In this document: in pieces, positions 8,282 through 19,480 of the stretch
Position numbering within the stretch: the stretch's first letter is position 1
Layout: each line of letters opens with the position of its first letter
Source: Acidobacteriota bacterium
Lineage (GTDB): Bacteria > Acidobacteriota > Terriglobia > Acidiferrales > UBA7541
Assembly (NCBI GenBank): GCA_013287135.1
Contig: JABDEK010000026.1
Location: 10,716-46,407 of the forward strand
Reading direction: 5' to 3'
Length of the DNA stretch: 35,692 bases
Notes under the pieces: generated by a model
What the model was told of the DNA's origin: nothing
The model's database searches: none
The model's input: only the letters and a program-made list of their open reading frames with translations
Position numbers and translations under genes: made by a program

Positions 8282-8307
8282 ATAGGCAAAATTGTGATGC
8301 ATCCTAT
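8282..8307. promoter_or_regulatory. Dyad in the lysR-gltB intergenic region
   Basis: ATAGG (8282-8286) and CCTAT (8303-8307) form an inverted repeat with a 16-nt centre, about 50 nt before the gltB start. LysR sites often have interrupted dyads of this kind, but the arms are short and no promoter boxes could be assigned with confidence, so this is a weak candidate. Confidence 0.25.
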
Positions 8308-8355
8308 CCATTTTCACGATTGTACTTCCAGGCGCATGAGGGTTTGTAATGGATC

Positions 8356-11300
8356 ATGGGAAATGTGCGCTTTGTCGGCCATCCGGATCACGACGCCTGC
8401 GGTGTGGGCTTCGTCGCTCAATTGGGCAGCCTCGGCTCGCGCGACGTCATCGAACGCGCTCTCACCGCGCTAATTCGCTTGACCCATCGCGGCGGCGTGG
8501 ATGCTGACGGTTCGAGCGGCGACGGCGCCGGTTTGCTGCTTCCCATCCCAAAAGAGTTTTTCCGCGCCCGCGCGAGAGAAGAGCGCATCGATCTGCCGGT
8601 GGACTTTGGCCTTGGCATGGCGTTTCTCCCGTCGGGTCGCGAAAACGAATCGCGCGCTGAAGTCGAAAGGATTTCCGCCCTTTGTGGTATCCGATGTTGC
8701 GGCTGGCGAAAAGTTCCTCTGGACGCTTCGATCCTGGGGCCGTCCGCTGCTGCCACTCTTCCAGCGATTGAGCAGGTTTTTTTTGCCTCCAACAAAAGCG
8801 GCGACGCTTTCGAACGCCAGCTTTTTTTTCTACGCAAGCGAATCGAAGCCGAAGGCGCTCATGGTATCTATTTTTGTTCGCTCTCCTCCCGCTCGGTAGT
8901 TTACAAAGGACTGCTTGCCCCCTGGCAAGTCGCCGAATTTTATCCCGACATCGCCCACCCTCGATTCCAGGCGTGCTTTGCCGTTTTTCACCAGCGCTAT
9001 TCCACAAATACTCGGCCCACCTGGTCTTTGGCGCAGCCGTTCCGTTTCCTTGCGCACAATGGTGAAATCAATACCATCGGTGCAAACCGCCGCTGGATGC
9101 GCACGCGAGAAAAATCGATCCTACGGGAAATGGACGCACCAGAATGGTGCCGCCTTCTCGAATCCGGCGTCAGCGACTCCGCCAGTTTCGACAACGCTCT
9201 CGAACTCCACCTGCATCGCGAGTACAGCCTCGCTGCCGCCATGCTTCGTCTTGTTCCACCAGCGTGGGTAGCCGATCCCGACGTCAGTCCCGCCCTGAAA
9301 CTTTTTCTGCGGACGCAAGCTTGCGAACAGGAACCGTGGGACGGCCCCGCCGCTCTGGTTTTCAGCGACGGTCGCTATGTCGGCGCGAAACTCGATCGCA
9401 ATGGTCTGCGCCCGCTTCGTTACACCGTCACGTCCGATGGATTGGTCATCGCCGGCTCCGAAGTGGGGCTTTCTGATTTTGATGAGAAGCACATTGACGA
9501 GCGCATGCGCCTGGGCCCCGGAGAAATGATCGTCGTCGATCCTGTGGAAGGCCTCGTCTTGCGAGGCAATGATGTCGCTAAAATGCTCGCCGTCGGTTAC
9601 GGAAGGGAGAACTGGCGTCCAGCCCGCAAGATCGAACCATCGCCAGAATTTTCTGGCCCGTCAACGGAAAATCCAAAGCGCGTCGCCGCCGCTCTCGGCT
9701 GGAGTGAAGATCAGCACCGCATGCTATTTCAATCACTCGGCATGGAAGGGAAAGAAGCGATTTGGAGCATGGGTGACGACGCTCCCCCAGCTTTCATTTC
9801 TTCCGCTCGTCGTCCATTGTGGGATTACTGCAAGCAGCGTTTCGCTCAGGTCACCAATCCGCCCATCGATCCGCTGCGCGAAGCCCATGTCATGTCTCTC
9901 GACGTGCATTTGGGCAAGACGCTGTTCATCGAGTCGCCTCTTCTCGACTTCTGCCAAATCGAAAAGATTCGCTCGCACATCGACGGTTCCGTGCGCACAC
10001 TCGATTTCACGTTTGAATCAGCCGCGAGTGCGGAAGGCGCACTCGCCGCGTTAGATCGCCTTCGCACCGAGGCTCACGCCGCAACATCTGAGCCCACGCG
10101 GCCTAAGCTGATTATCCTGAGCGATCGCAAAGCCAGCGCTGAGCGTGCCGCTCTCCCCGCGATGCTCGCTGTCGCGGCCGTTTGGAAAGCTCTAGTCGAA
10201 TCCGACGCTTTCGAGATTGGTCTGATTGTCGAAACCGGTCAAGTGGTCGAGACGCATCACTTGGCTATGCTCATTGCTGTCGGCGCCAGTGCCGTTTTCC
10301 CCTATCTCGCGCTCGAAATGTCCGAACAATTAAAGCCGGGCGGCGCCGCGCGCTATCGCAACGGAGTGGAAGCCGGGCTGAGCAAAGTAATAGCGCGCAT
10401 GGGCATCTCTACGATCGCGAGTTACCGAAACAGCCACCTCTTCGAAACAGTGGGTCTGGATGAAGACATTGTCGACGCGTTTTTCGAAGACGCTAATGCA
10501 GTCCTCGGCGGCAAGAATCTCGCTCACATCTTGCGCGACAGCCTCGACCGTCATGTAGCAGCGTTCAAGGCCGACTCGCCTGAAATGCGCGACGAGGGCC
10601 TTTATCGTTTCCGCCAGCTCGGCGAGCAGCACGCCAGTTCACCGGATCTCGTGCGTCGCATGCACAAATACATTCAGTCACCCACACCGGAAAGGTATCG
10701 AGCATTCGCCGAGCTCGCCGAAACACGCGAGCCGGTTGCCACGCGTGACTTGATTGCGATTTCTCCCGGCAACCATCCAATTTCGTTGGACGAAGTCGAA
10801 CCGGACGCCGCAATTCTTTCGCGCTTCAGCACCCAGGCGATGTCCCTCGGCGCCCTCGGCCCTGAAGCCGTACGGACCCTTGCGATCGCAATGAATCGTT
10901 TGGGCGGACGCAGCAATACAGGCGAAGGCGGCGAAGATAGCGATGTCTATCGATTCGAGCCCGAGGCGCGCAACCGGGTGAAACAAGTTGCCTCCGCGCG
11001 CTTTGGTGTTACCGCGGAATATCTCGTCCGTGCCGAAGAGCTCGAAATCAAAATGGCGCAAGGTTCCAAACCCGGCGAAGGCGGCCAGCTTCCTGCGGCG
11101 AAAGTCACACCCTTCATCGCTCGCATACGCCACGCGGTGCCGGGCATGTCTTTGATTTCGCCGCCGCCGCATCACGACATTTACAGCATCGAAGACCTGG
11201 CGCAGCTCATTTACGATTTGCGCGCCGTGAATCCCAGCGCTCGCATCGGCGTGAAACTTGTTTCTGGCGCTGGCGTGGGAATTATTGCCGCCGGTGTCGC

Positions 11301-12732
11301 CAAAGCTGGCGCGGATGTGATCACCATCTCGGGTTTCGACGGGGGAACCGGTGCCTCGCCACTTACTTCCATCAAAAACACAGGTTTGCCCTGGGAACTT
11401 GGATTGCGAGAAGCGCACAAAGCGCTTTTGCTCACAGGTTTTCGCGGGCGTGTGCGCTTGCGCGCAGACGGCGGCCTAAAATTCGGACGCGACGTGATTA
11501 TCGCCGCTCTTCTTGGCGCCGACGAGTTCGGCTTCGGCACCGCTGCGCTCCTCTCGATTGGCTGCGTGATGGCCCGACAATGTCACCTGAATACTTGCCC
11601 GGCGGGCATCGCCACCCAGGACGAAAAATATCGCGCCCGCTTTACCGGAAAACCGGAGATGGCCATGGCCTATTTCCATGCTGTTGCCGCCGAGGTTCGA
11701 GAACGCCTCAGCCGGCTCGGTGTTCGTTCACTGGACGAAATCATTGGCGAAGCGCACAGGTTGAAACCGCGCAAGAAACAGGCCAGCGAAACTTTTACCG
11801 AACTTCTGGCTCCCATAGCCAGCCCCACTAAGCAATCTAAGGGCATGCTCGTGGAGGACCAGGGAATTCACCACGAGCTCGCTCGTGCGATGGAGCACGG
11901 CGATACAAGATCCGGCAAGGCACTCAACTTCATCATCGCCAACTCGGACCGCAGTGTCGGCGCGCACCTGAGCGGACAAATCCTTCGTCGCACTGGATAC
12001 CTGGGGCTCGGCAACGAGACAATCCAGTTCGAATTTCACGGTGCTGCGGGACAAAGTTTCGGCGCATTCCTGATTCGCGGCCTCAGCTTCCGGCTCACGG
12101 GCGAAGCCAACGATTATGTCGGTAAAAGTTTAAGCGGCGGCACCATCGCCATCACGGCAGGGCCCGATGCTTCGCAACGCGGAGACGTTCTCGCCGGTAA
12201 CACCCTTCTTTACGGCGCAACCAGTGGCGAACTCTACATCGCCGGACGTGCCGGAGAGCGCTTCGCCGTCCGGAACAGCGGCGCTCTTGCTGTTGTGGAA
12301 GGCGTAGGTCAACACGGATCGGAGTACATGACCGCCGGAATCGTAATTCTGCTCGGCCGCGCCGGAATTAACCTGGGATCGGGGATGACCGGCGGCTTGC
12401 TCTACGCGCTCGGCAAATCGCTCGCCGCTACCGACTACAATTCTGAATTCGTCCGCCGCGTGGAAATCGAAGAGCCCGAACGCATGTGGCTGCGCCAGGC
12501 CCTCCTAGAACATCTGCGCCTTACAGATAGTCCGATAGCTCGTCGGCTTCTGAGATCTTCGTCGCCATCCTTCGGATTAGTTCGTCTCGAGCCCGTCAGC
12601 CGCCCATGCACTATTGAGCAAACCTGGGAGCCGATCCTGTCGCGCTGGCGAAAACGCGACACCCGAACCATCGCCGTGCCCGTTGGGCGTCGCGCCACCG
12701 GCGCCCGGTCCGCCGGCCCTGTCATTCAGTAG
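8356..12732 (+). CDS. gltB: Glutamate synthase large (alpha) subunit
   Basis: This 1458-residue enzyme makes two glutamates from glutamine and 2-oxoglutarate. The mature N-terminus would be Cys15 in DACGVGF, the nucleophile of the glutaminase domain (about 15-400); a central domain follows, then the FMN/synthase domain with GFDGGTGASPLTS near residue 990, the [3Fe-4S] ligands Cys1070, Cys1076 and Cys1081 (GCVMARQCHLNTCPAG), and the C-terminal GXGXG beta-helix domain. Length and domain order are those of a normal bacterial GltB. ATG 8356 is the only ATG start, since an in-frame TAA stands at 8347. GAGGG (8338-8342) is rather distant. The small subunit gltD is not adjacent, which is unusual; it must be elsewhere, or ferredoxin may serve as donor. 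The divergent LysR gene is the probable regulator. Confidence 0.97.
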   Translation: MGNVRFVGHPDHDACGVGFVAQLGSLGSRDVIERALTALIRLTHRGGVDADGSSGDGAGLLLPIPKEFFRARAREERIDLPVDFGLGMAFLPSGRENESRAEVERISALCGIRCCGWRKVPLDASILGPSAAATLPAIEQVFFASNKSGDAFERQLFFLRKRIEAEGAHGIYFCSLSSRSVVYKGLLAPWQVAEFYPDIAHPRFQACFAVFHQRYSTNTRPTWSLAQPFRFLAHNGEINTIGANRRWMRTREKSILREMDAPEWCRLLESGVSDSASFDNALELHLHREYSLAAAMLRLVPPAWVADPDVSPALKLFLRTQACEQEPWDGPAALVFSDGRYVGAKLDRNGLRPLRYTVTSDGLVIAGSEVGLSDFDEKHIDERMRLGPGEMIVVDPVEGLVLRGNDVAKMLAVGYGRENWRPARKIEPSPEFSGPSTENPKRVAAALGWSEDQHRMLFQSLGMEGKEAIWSMGDDAPPAFISSARRPLWDYCKQRFAQVTNPPIDPLREAHVMSLDVHLGKTLFIESPLLDFCQIEKIRSHIDGSVRTLDFTFESAASAEGALAALDRLRTEAHAATSEPTRPKLIILSDRKASAERAALPAMLAVAAVWKALVESDAFEIGLIVETGQVVETHHLAMLIAVGASAVFPYLALEMSEQLKPGGAARYRNGVEAGLSKVIARMGISTIASYRNSHLFETVGLDEDIVDAFFEDANAVLGGKNLAHILRDSLDRHVAAFKADSPEMRDEGLYRFRQLGEQHASSPDLVRRMHKYIQSPTPERYRAFAELAETREPVATRDLIAISPGNHPISLDEVEPDAAILSRFSTQAMSLGALGPEAVRTLAIAMNRLGGRSNTGEGGEDSDVYRFEPEARNRVKQVASARFGVTAEYLVRAEELEIKMAQGSKPGEGGQLPAAKVTPFIARIRHAVPGMSLISPPPHHDIYSIEDLAQLIYDLRAVNPSARIGVKLVSGAGVGIIAAGVAKAGADVITISGFDGGTGASPLTSIKNTGLPWELGLREAHKALLLTGFRGRVRLRADGGLKFGRDVIIAALLGADEFGFGTAALLSIGCVMARQCHLNTCPAGIATQDEKYRARFTGKPEMAMAYFHAVAAEVRERLSRLGVRSLDEIIGEAHRLKPRKKQASETFTELLAPIASPTKQSKGMLVEDQGIHHELARAMEHGDTRSGKALNFIIANSDRSVGAHLSGQILRRTGYLGLGNETIQFEFHGAAGQSFGAFLIRGLSFRLTGEANDYVGKSLSGGTIAITAGPDASQRGDVLAGNTLLYGATSGELYIAGRAGERFAVRNSGALAVVEGVGQHGSEYMTAGIVILLGRAGINLGSGMTGGLLYALGKSLAATDYNSEFVRRVEIEEPERMWLRQALLEHLRLTDSPIARRLLRSSSPSFGLVRLEPVSRPCTIEQTWEPILSRWRKRDTRTIAVPVGRRATGARSAGPVIQ

Positions 12733-13099
12733 CACAGCGCAACCTAGCGGTCCGTCACTTTCGTGCTGCACGATCGAGCCAGCCGCATGGCCGCATAAGA
12801 TCAAAGACGCTCTGCATGAAGTCCTCGATAAGCTCATGGAATTTGCAGTGGCCTTGGTAAAGTGCGATTCCTGTTTTGTGTACGTGAAGGAAGACCAGGA
12901 ATTGGTCCTGCGCGCGCGGTGACCCCCGTCACACACGTCCAATGACTTCCTCGATGCAATCACTTTCCGACGCATCTCAGAAATCACGTAAAATATAGAG
13001 GGAGGGTTTTGTGACCGACTTATTGATTGCTATGTTCGATGAATTCTTTCTCTTAAATTGCGGATCCGCGATCCAGCCCATTCTCCGGCCCCTCACCGC
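12733..13099. other. Gap between gltB and the membrane-protein pair
   Basis: Apart from the GAF-like remnant this stretch holds no convincing gene. The last 130 nt include an AT-rich segment (around 12985-13035) that may carry the promoter of the next two genes, but I could not assign -35 and -10 boxes. No terminator with a T-tract is visible after gltB. Confidence 0.4.
12770..12922 (+). pseudogene. GAF-domain N-terminal remnant
   Basis: A frame ending at TGA 12920-12922 encodes a stretch containing LHEVLDKLMEFAVALVKCDS followed by CFVYVKEDQELVLRAR. This resembles the first helix and strands of a GAF sensory domain (a pattern like CDSCFVY...ELVLRAS). It stops where the domain should continue, and the DNA after the stop shows no matching continuation in any frame. 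No good start codon or ribosome site precedes it. It is most simply a truncated relic of a GAF protein gene; the family assignment is by memory of the motif. Confidence 0.4.
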
Positions 13100-13516
13100 A
13101 TGAAGTCTTCCAGCAACCTGCATGCAAAAACAGCCCTGCTGATCCTGATGATGGTCACGTTCGGCCCTCTCGGTAACGCCCTTCTCGGCAAAGGCATGAA
13201 GCGCATCGGCCCGATTACGATTCGTGCGCTCCCTGATCTTTTTCACATCCTCTATCAAGTCTTCACGTCAGGCGTGATCTGGCTCGGTATGCTTTCTCTG
13301 CTGATGTTTCTTCTCTCCTACATGCTGGTCTTGTCCTGGGCGGACTATAGCTACGTGCAGCCCTCCTCTTCCTTCGCCTACGGCGTTATAGCTTTATGGG
13401 GACATTTTCTGCTGCACGAAACCATCACACCAATTCGCTGGATCGGTGTGCTGACCATCTGCGCCGGAGTCTTTGTTGTCGGTTACACACACCCTCGCAC
13501 TACAGAGCACAACTAA
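13100..13516 (+). CDS. Half-size EamA/SMR-type membrane protein, first of a pair
   Basis: A 138-residue hydrophobic protein with about four membrane helices. The last two are separated by SSSFAYGVIALWGHFLLHETITPIRWIG, a pattern typical of the drug/metabolite transporter superfamily (small polar loop, then a glycine-rich final helix). Half-size members work as dimers, such as EmrE, or as heterodimers, such as ArnE/ArnF, which flip a lipid-linked sugar. The next gene encodes a similar half and overlaps by one base, which suggests a heterodimer. ATG 13100 was picked as the start; a TTG at 13058 would add 14 residues, and neither has a clear ribosome site. The nearby lipid glycosyltransferases make a lipid-linked substrate plausible. 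Confidence 0.75.
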   Translation: MKSSSNLHAKTALLILMMVTFGPLGNALLGKGMKRIGPITIRALPDLFHILYQVFTSGVIWLGMLSLLMFLLSYMLVLSWADYSYVQPSSSFAYGVIALWGHFLLHETITPIRWIGVLTICAGVFVVGYTHPRTTEHN

Positions 13517-13893
13517 TGTTTTGGGAAATCACACTTTTATTGTTGATCGTCATCGCCGGAACGTCGGGCGAACTCTGCATTTCTCGCGCTATGAAGACTG
13601 TTGGTGAAGTAAAAGATTTCCGCCCGGCCGCAGTCTTTCGCGTCATGGTCCGCGCGATACAAGTCGGATGGATATGGCTAGGCTTGCTCCTCTCAATCAT
13701 CGCGTTCCTATCTCTACTGGGTGCGCTCTCGATTGCAAACGTAAGCTTCGTGGTGCCAGTTACGGCTATTAGCTATGCTGCAGGTACCCTTGGTGGAAAA
13801 TTATTTTTGGGCGAGCGTGTTTCGCTACAGCGGTGGATCGGAGTGGCTCTGGTTTGCATCGGTGTGACGCTGGTCTTTATAGGCCGAAGCTAG
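13516..13893 (+). CDS. Half-size EamA/SMR-type membrane protein, second of a pair
   Basis: A 125-residue protein with four predicted membrane segments, starting MFWEITLLLLIVIAGTSGE and ending with GGKLFLGERVSLQRWIGVAL and VCIGVTLVFIG, the classic EamA C-terminal repeat. The ATG overlaps the TAA of the preceding gene (TAATG at 13514-13518), so translation is coupled and a heterodimer is likely. It ends 49 nt before the converging hpnI-like gene. The cargo is unknown; a flippase role for a glycolipid intermediate is inferred only from the neighbours. Confidence 0.8.
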   Translation: MFWEITLLLLIVIAGTSGELCISRAMKTVGEVKDFRPAAVFRVMVRAIQVGWIWLGLLLSIIAFLSLLGALSIANVSFVVPVTAISYAAGTLGGKLFLGERVSLQRWIGVALVCIGVTLVFIGRS

Positions 13894-13941
13894 GAATGGA
13901 TGTTCTTCTGAAGTTTCGCCGCTCGCAAGTCCGTCTTAACC

Positions 13942-15101
13942 TCATTTTTCAACAGGCCGTGAGGACGCTGCCACAAGCATACCGTCGCGAATGTAATATT
14001 CTCCGTCCCGCCACTCAATGTTCTTGCGAAGTAAGCTGGCCAACCATATAAAGAATGCAAGGGCATCCCACAAGGGGATCAGGGAAATAACTTTCCGCAA
14101 GCCCGGCTGTTTCAGCCCGCGAATGCCGATGCTCCAGGCGATAGCGATCCGCAATCCGAGATAAATTCCGAAGTAAGCCAGCGCTAGTCCCCCCGAACGG
14201 TGAGCTACAATCGCTGCCAGCACCCAGGGCAGACCTTGCGTGAAAAGCAAACCGAAATGCGCGGAGCGACGCATGTGCTTCATCACCACCATCCAGCGCA
14301 TGCGTTTCGCCAAGAGTTCTTTGATGGAATGGCGCCCACCCAGCTTTTTAACGGTGTAGGGAAGAAGCTTTACTTCGTGCCCGTGCTCAGCAATGAGTCG
14401 GCCAATAAGCAGATCGTCGCCCGGCTGGTTTTCGATCGCTTGGAGCCCACCGAACTCTGCCAAGCGCTCGAGCGAAGTTCCGATGGTTGCCCCCAGAGCG
14501 AAATTGATTCCTTCCAATTGCCAACCAACCAAAAGTCCGGCATAAAAATCTGAAATCATTCCGATCGTTTGAAGATTCTCGGCAAGAGTCTGCGAATGCG
14601 CTGGCAAGTAGAAGCAAGTCACAGCTCCGACGTTGCGATCGGCGAGAGGAGCGACAACAATTCGCAAGTAATCGGGCGTCACACGAACATCGCTGTCGCA
14701 CATAACCACTATTTCGTATTGGGCTTCTGCCACAAGGCGTCGCAACTTTGCGACTTTGTCATTTATCGCTCCCCTATTAGGCCCAGCCACAATTCGAATG
14801 CGACTCTGGGGAAAATCGCGAATGAGCTTTTCGAGAATCGGAATGACAGGTCGTCACTCTGCCCGACACAAAAGAGAATCTCGTACTCCGGGTAATCCTG
14901 ATCACAAAAGCTGGCGAAGTTTTGATAAGCCTCGGGATCGAGCCCGCGAATAGGTTTCAGAATGCTTACCGGCGGAGTAAAGCCATTTCGCGGTAGCGCT
15001 TGCAAAAAAAACCGCCAGGAGCTGTACAGGGCCAGCAGGTAGTAGATGAATGGAGCAGCTACTGTAACTAGGAAAGTATCACGCGCTATGCCTTCAAACA
15101 T
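13942..15101 (-). pseudogene. hpnI: HpnI-like glycosyltransferase (GT2/GT21), interrupted by a frameshift
   Basis: Two overlapping frames together spell one glycosyltransferase of about 386 residues. The first (from ATG 15101) holds an N-terminal membrane helix and VSILKPIRGLDPEAYQNF to CVGQSDD. The second resumes at VIPILEKLIRDFPQSRIR and continues with AGPNRGAINDK, the CDSDVRV metal motif, KRMRW and C-terminal membrane helices. Joining them needs one extra base near 14848-14853: the minus strand reads gac gac ct gtc att where a full codon before gtc is expected. This order fits ceramide-glucosyltransferase-like proteins and HpnI, which adds an N-acetylglucosamine to bacteriohopanetetrol. 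The rest of the gene shows no decay, so a recent mutation or a sequencing error are both possible. It follows the ArnT-like gene on the same strand after 144 nt. Confidence 0.8.
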
Positions 15102-15245
15102 CTATCGTCCGCCCCGTCGGGTGGCAGCATCTCGGAGCGCGAATCCCCACGCAAGATGTTGAGTTCACATCATTATACGATATGGCGGGCGCTCAAAACT
15201 CCGAATGGACTTCGAAATTTCGAGCCGGCGCGGTGACCATTTGCA

Positions 15246-17125
15246 CTACGGCGGTGTAGTACTTCCCAATGGATGATTCGTGAAAAGATATTTGCCCCCA
15301 CTTTCAGCCACGAGCGCAAGTTGTGAACTGCCCACTAAATCTTGCATTCGTCCAACAGCCGAGCCGGTTGCCAGCAGGTAGTAACGTTCCGGCTTGATCC
15401 ACAGATTCTTGAAATCCGCGTCCCCAATAAAAACATCGGGCACCCCCGGGGCATACGCTCCATATTCAAGATTGTGGAACCTGCCATTCAGCAGAAGCGC
15501 GCTTCTATCGGTGTAGAAAAAGACAGATGAAAATGTGAAGTAGTGATGATTCACGATCAGCACACCATGGGGAGATTTCAGAAGCGCATTTGCCAACGGC
15601 CGCGAAGAAAAATAGGGATCAAAAACGACAAGCGCCAGGCGAGCTGCGTGAAAGAAGATCACCATCATCAAGGCTGCAGCGAGGAATGCGCGCTGCCCAG
15701 TCCACCGCAGTGTCCCCCACGACCCCACCAGAAACGCAATTCCCGCAATCAGTAATGGAGTTCGCAGATACGCGAACGAATCGAGAGTTAGATCTTCAAT
15801 ATGACCAAGTGACAGTGAATAAACCTCTGGATGGGTAGTAAGCGCGTTGGAAATATCGCCGGTCTCCGAAACGTGGCGAACATAGATGAGAATACAAATA
15901 ACAGCTAACGCCGCCAATCCACTGATGGCGGAAAGCACTCGTGTTCCTCGGCGCACCCATAGCCCCTCCATGGCCATTGCAGAACCTAATAACAGAGCGA
16001 GCGCCGGGTAGCACGGCATCGAATAATATTCCTGCGTAGTGGAAAACGCGAGAAAGACCAGCACGAATCCTACCCAGCAAATTGCCAGCAATCTGGTTCG
16101 CCCTGCGCGGTCGATAGGCTCGAACGAAAGTTTCGCGACCGGTGGGAAGTAAACGCTCCAGGGAAACAGCCAGACAAAGTGCAACAGCCAAAAGTAAACA
16201 TGTGGGACCGTATTGTAATCACGCGGATAACGTAAATTCAGAAAACGGAGAAGCTGCTCGTTGATGAAGAAGAACCAGAAAAAGCCGTGGTACTGTCCTG
16301 GTCCGCCGTGCATTGTAAAGTCAAAGTAGGGAGGGTTTCGCAAGGTGGCCAGCACGTACCAGGGAGCCGCAATCAGAATAACGATGAGCGCTCCGCTAAC
16401 CGCGTGCAGACGTTTCCAAGTCTTAGGAGAAAACAATTGGTGCGTAAGAAAAAGATAAATCAGCCCGGCCGCGACTGGAAAAACAATCGCTATCAAACTC
16501 TTAAATAACAGACCTGTTCCCAGACTGGCCGCCAGAATGAAAGCCCACCTGCGCGGATGAGGTTCCTCGTCATCAATGACGCGCAAAAACGCCCACATCG
16601 CCAAAGCAATCGTGAACGTGAGCATCACATCTGAAATCAGAATTCTTGTGAACAAAAAGATTCCCACACACGTGGCCATGCTTAAGCCAGCATAAAAACC
16701 CGCTCTCCTCCCGAATGCCCATATGCCGAAAGCGCACGTCAACAAGGCCAGCCCAATCGCAAACACCGCCACCGGAATCCGCGCAGACCAGTCGTGCACA
16801 CCGAAGATTTTATAGGAACCGGCAATCAGCCAATAAATCAGAGGGGGTTTCTCGAGATCGATAACACCGTCTAGACGCGCCGTTACCCAGTCACCGGAAG
16901 TCAGCATGTTCCGAGCTATTTGGCCGTTCACCGCGTCCACGTCATCCATGAGTGATGGCGGCGAAATGATGCAACCCAAATAAATTGCACCGGCAAAGAG
17001 CAGGACGGCCAAATAGACATAACCGTTCTTTTGGGAACGAGTTAACCCCTTGCTGAGCGTGGTGGATGCTCCAGCTAGGGAATCACGGCTGAACGAGGGA
17101 CTCTGCGTGTCCGATATCTGTGGCA

Positions 17126-17126
<1 letters not shown>
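15246..17126 (-). CDS. ArnT-like membrane glycosyltransferase (GT39 / PMT superfamily)
   Basis: A 626-residue integral membrane protein with about a dozen membrane helices and a soluble C-terminal domain. After the first helix comes SPPSLMDDVDAVNGQIARNM, the acidic periplasmic loop typical of ArnT-type enzymes, then DLEKPPLIYWL. Family members move a sugar from a polyprenyl phosphate to a lipid or protein on the outer face of the inner membrane. ATG 17126 overlaps the stop of the sqdB-like gene as TGATG, so the two are translationally coupled; a TTG three bases earlier is possible. The HpnI-like gene follows. The acceptor here is unknown; lipid A, hopanoid or another glycolipid are all possible. 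Confidence 0.88.
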
Positions 17127-18519
<1,393 letters not shown>

Positions 18520-19293
18520 ATGCTACCTCGGAACCTAGCGTACTTCTCGCCGAGTCGTATTGCAGCTGCCATGGTGTTCGCACTTATCTTGTTGTGGGCC
18601 GGAAGTCCATTTGTCTCGGCCGCGCAGCAAGACATGCAAGACATGCCCGGAATGGACATGCAGCACGATCAGGAAGAACTAACTCTCGCGCGAAAGGCCA
18701 AGCTTGCCGCCGACAAACGCGAGAGCGAATTCAACCATCATCTCGCGGGCTTCCTGCTGATTCTTGCCGGAGCTTTCCTCTTCGCGCAGGACAAACTAGC
18801 AACAAGATGGCCCTGGGCCCGCTATGTTTGGCCAGCTTGTTTTCTAACCGCAGGCTTTTACTTGCTGATCTTTAGCGATACGGAAATCTGGCCCATAGGC
18901 CACAAACCTTTCTGGATCGCCATGAGCGACCCCGAAGACCAGCAACATAAAGTATTCGCCATAATCCTTCTCTCAATAGGTGTCATAGAACTTCAAAGGG
19001 CGCGCGGTCGCCTCCAGAACGCGTGGGCCGCCTGGGTGTTTCCAATCACCGGCATGATCGGTGCCATCATGCTGCTGTTCCATCACCACCAGGCCGGTAT
19101 GCATGGCCCTGATCACATGGCGGTAATGTACCGAATTCAAAAGGAGCACCGAGGTTTCGCGCTTGCCGGCGGGGGAATCGCCTTGGCAAGAGGCCTTTCC
19201 GAGATTCACTGGACCTGGCGCGAACTCTTCAAAAAACTCTGGCCGCTGCTGCTCATCGTGCTCGGCATCCTGCTGATGCTTTACACCGAATAA
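18520..19293 (+). CDS. Multi-pass membrane protein with a Met/His-rich exported segment
   Basis: A 257-residue protein. After an N-terminal signal-like helix (ending PFVSAA) comes QDMQDMPGMDMQHDQEE, rich in Met, Asp and His, as in periplasmic copper-handling proteins. Then come at least five membrane helices, with LLFHHHQAGMHGPDHMAVMY in a loop. These metal-ligand-like clusters suggest copper or another soft metal, but I do not recognise a named family. ATG 18520 follows AGGAG; an in-frame ATG at 18457 lacks a ribosome site. The gene stands alone between non-coding stretches and is followed 187 nt later by a VWFA gene. Confidence 0.7.
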   Translation: MLPRNLAYFSPSRIAAAMVFALILLWAGSPFVSAAQQDMQDMPGMDMQHDQEELTLARKAKLAADKRESEFNHHLAGFLLILAGAFLFAQDKLATRWPWARYVWPACFLTAGFYLLIFSDTEIWPIGHKPFWIAMSDPEDQQHKVFAIILLSIGVIELQRARGRLQNAWAAWVFPITGMIGAIMLLFHHHQAGMHGPDHMAVMYRIQKEHRGFALAGGGIALARGLSEIHWTWRELFKKLWPLLLIVLGILLMLYTE

Positions 19294-19480
19294 TCTAAAG
19301 AAACTAAACGCGACGGGGCCTTTCTTGCAAGTCTCGTAGTTGCAGTAATTTGCGAATGCATCCAAGATTCCGATTTGTGCGTCCTATCTATGGGAGCGAA
19401 ATGCTCTGAAGAAGCTCGCGCGACACAGACGTGCACCGCGCCAGTTGAAATTCTCGGTTTCTGAGAGAAGGGATCGGACA

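Noticed and set aside
8122..8349. A 75-residue plus-strand frame between the LysR gene and gltB, ending at the TAA just before the gltB start
   Set aside because: No ribosome site and no motif; it fills a divergent promoter region, so it is most likely chance.
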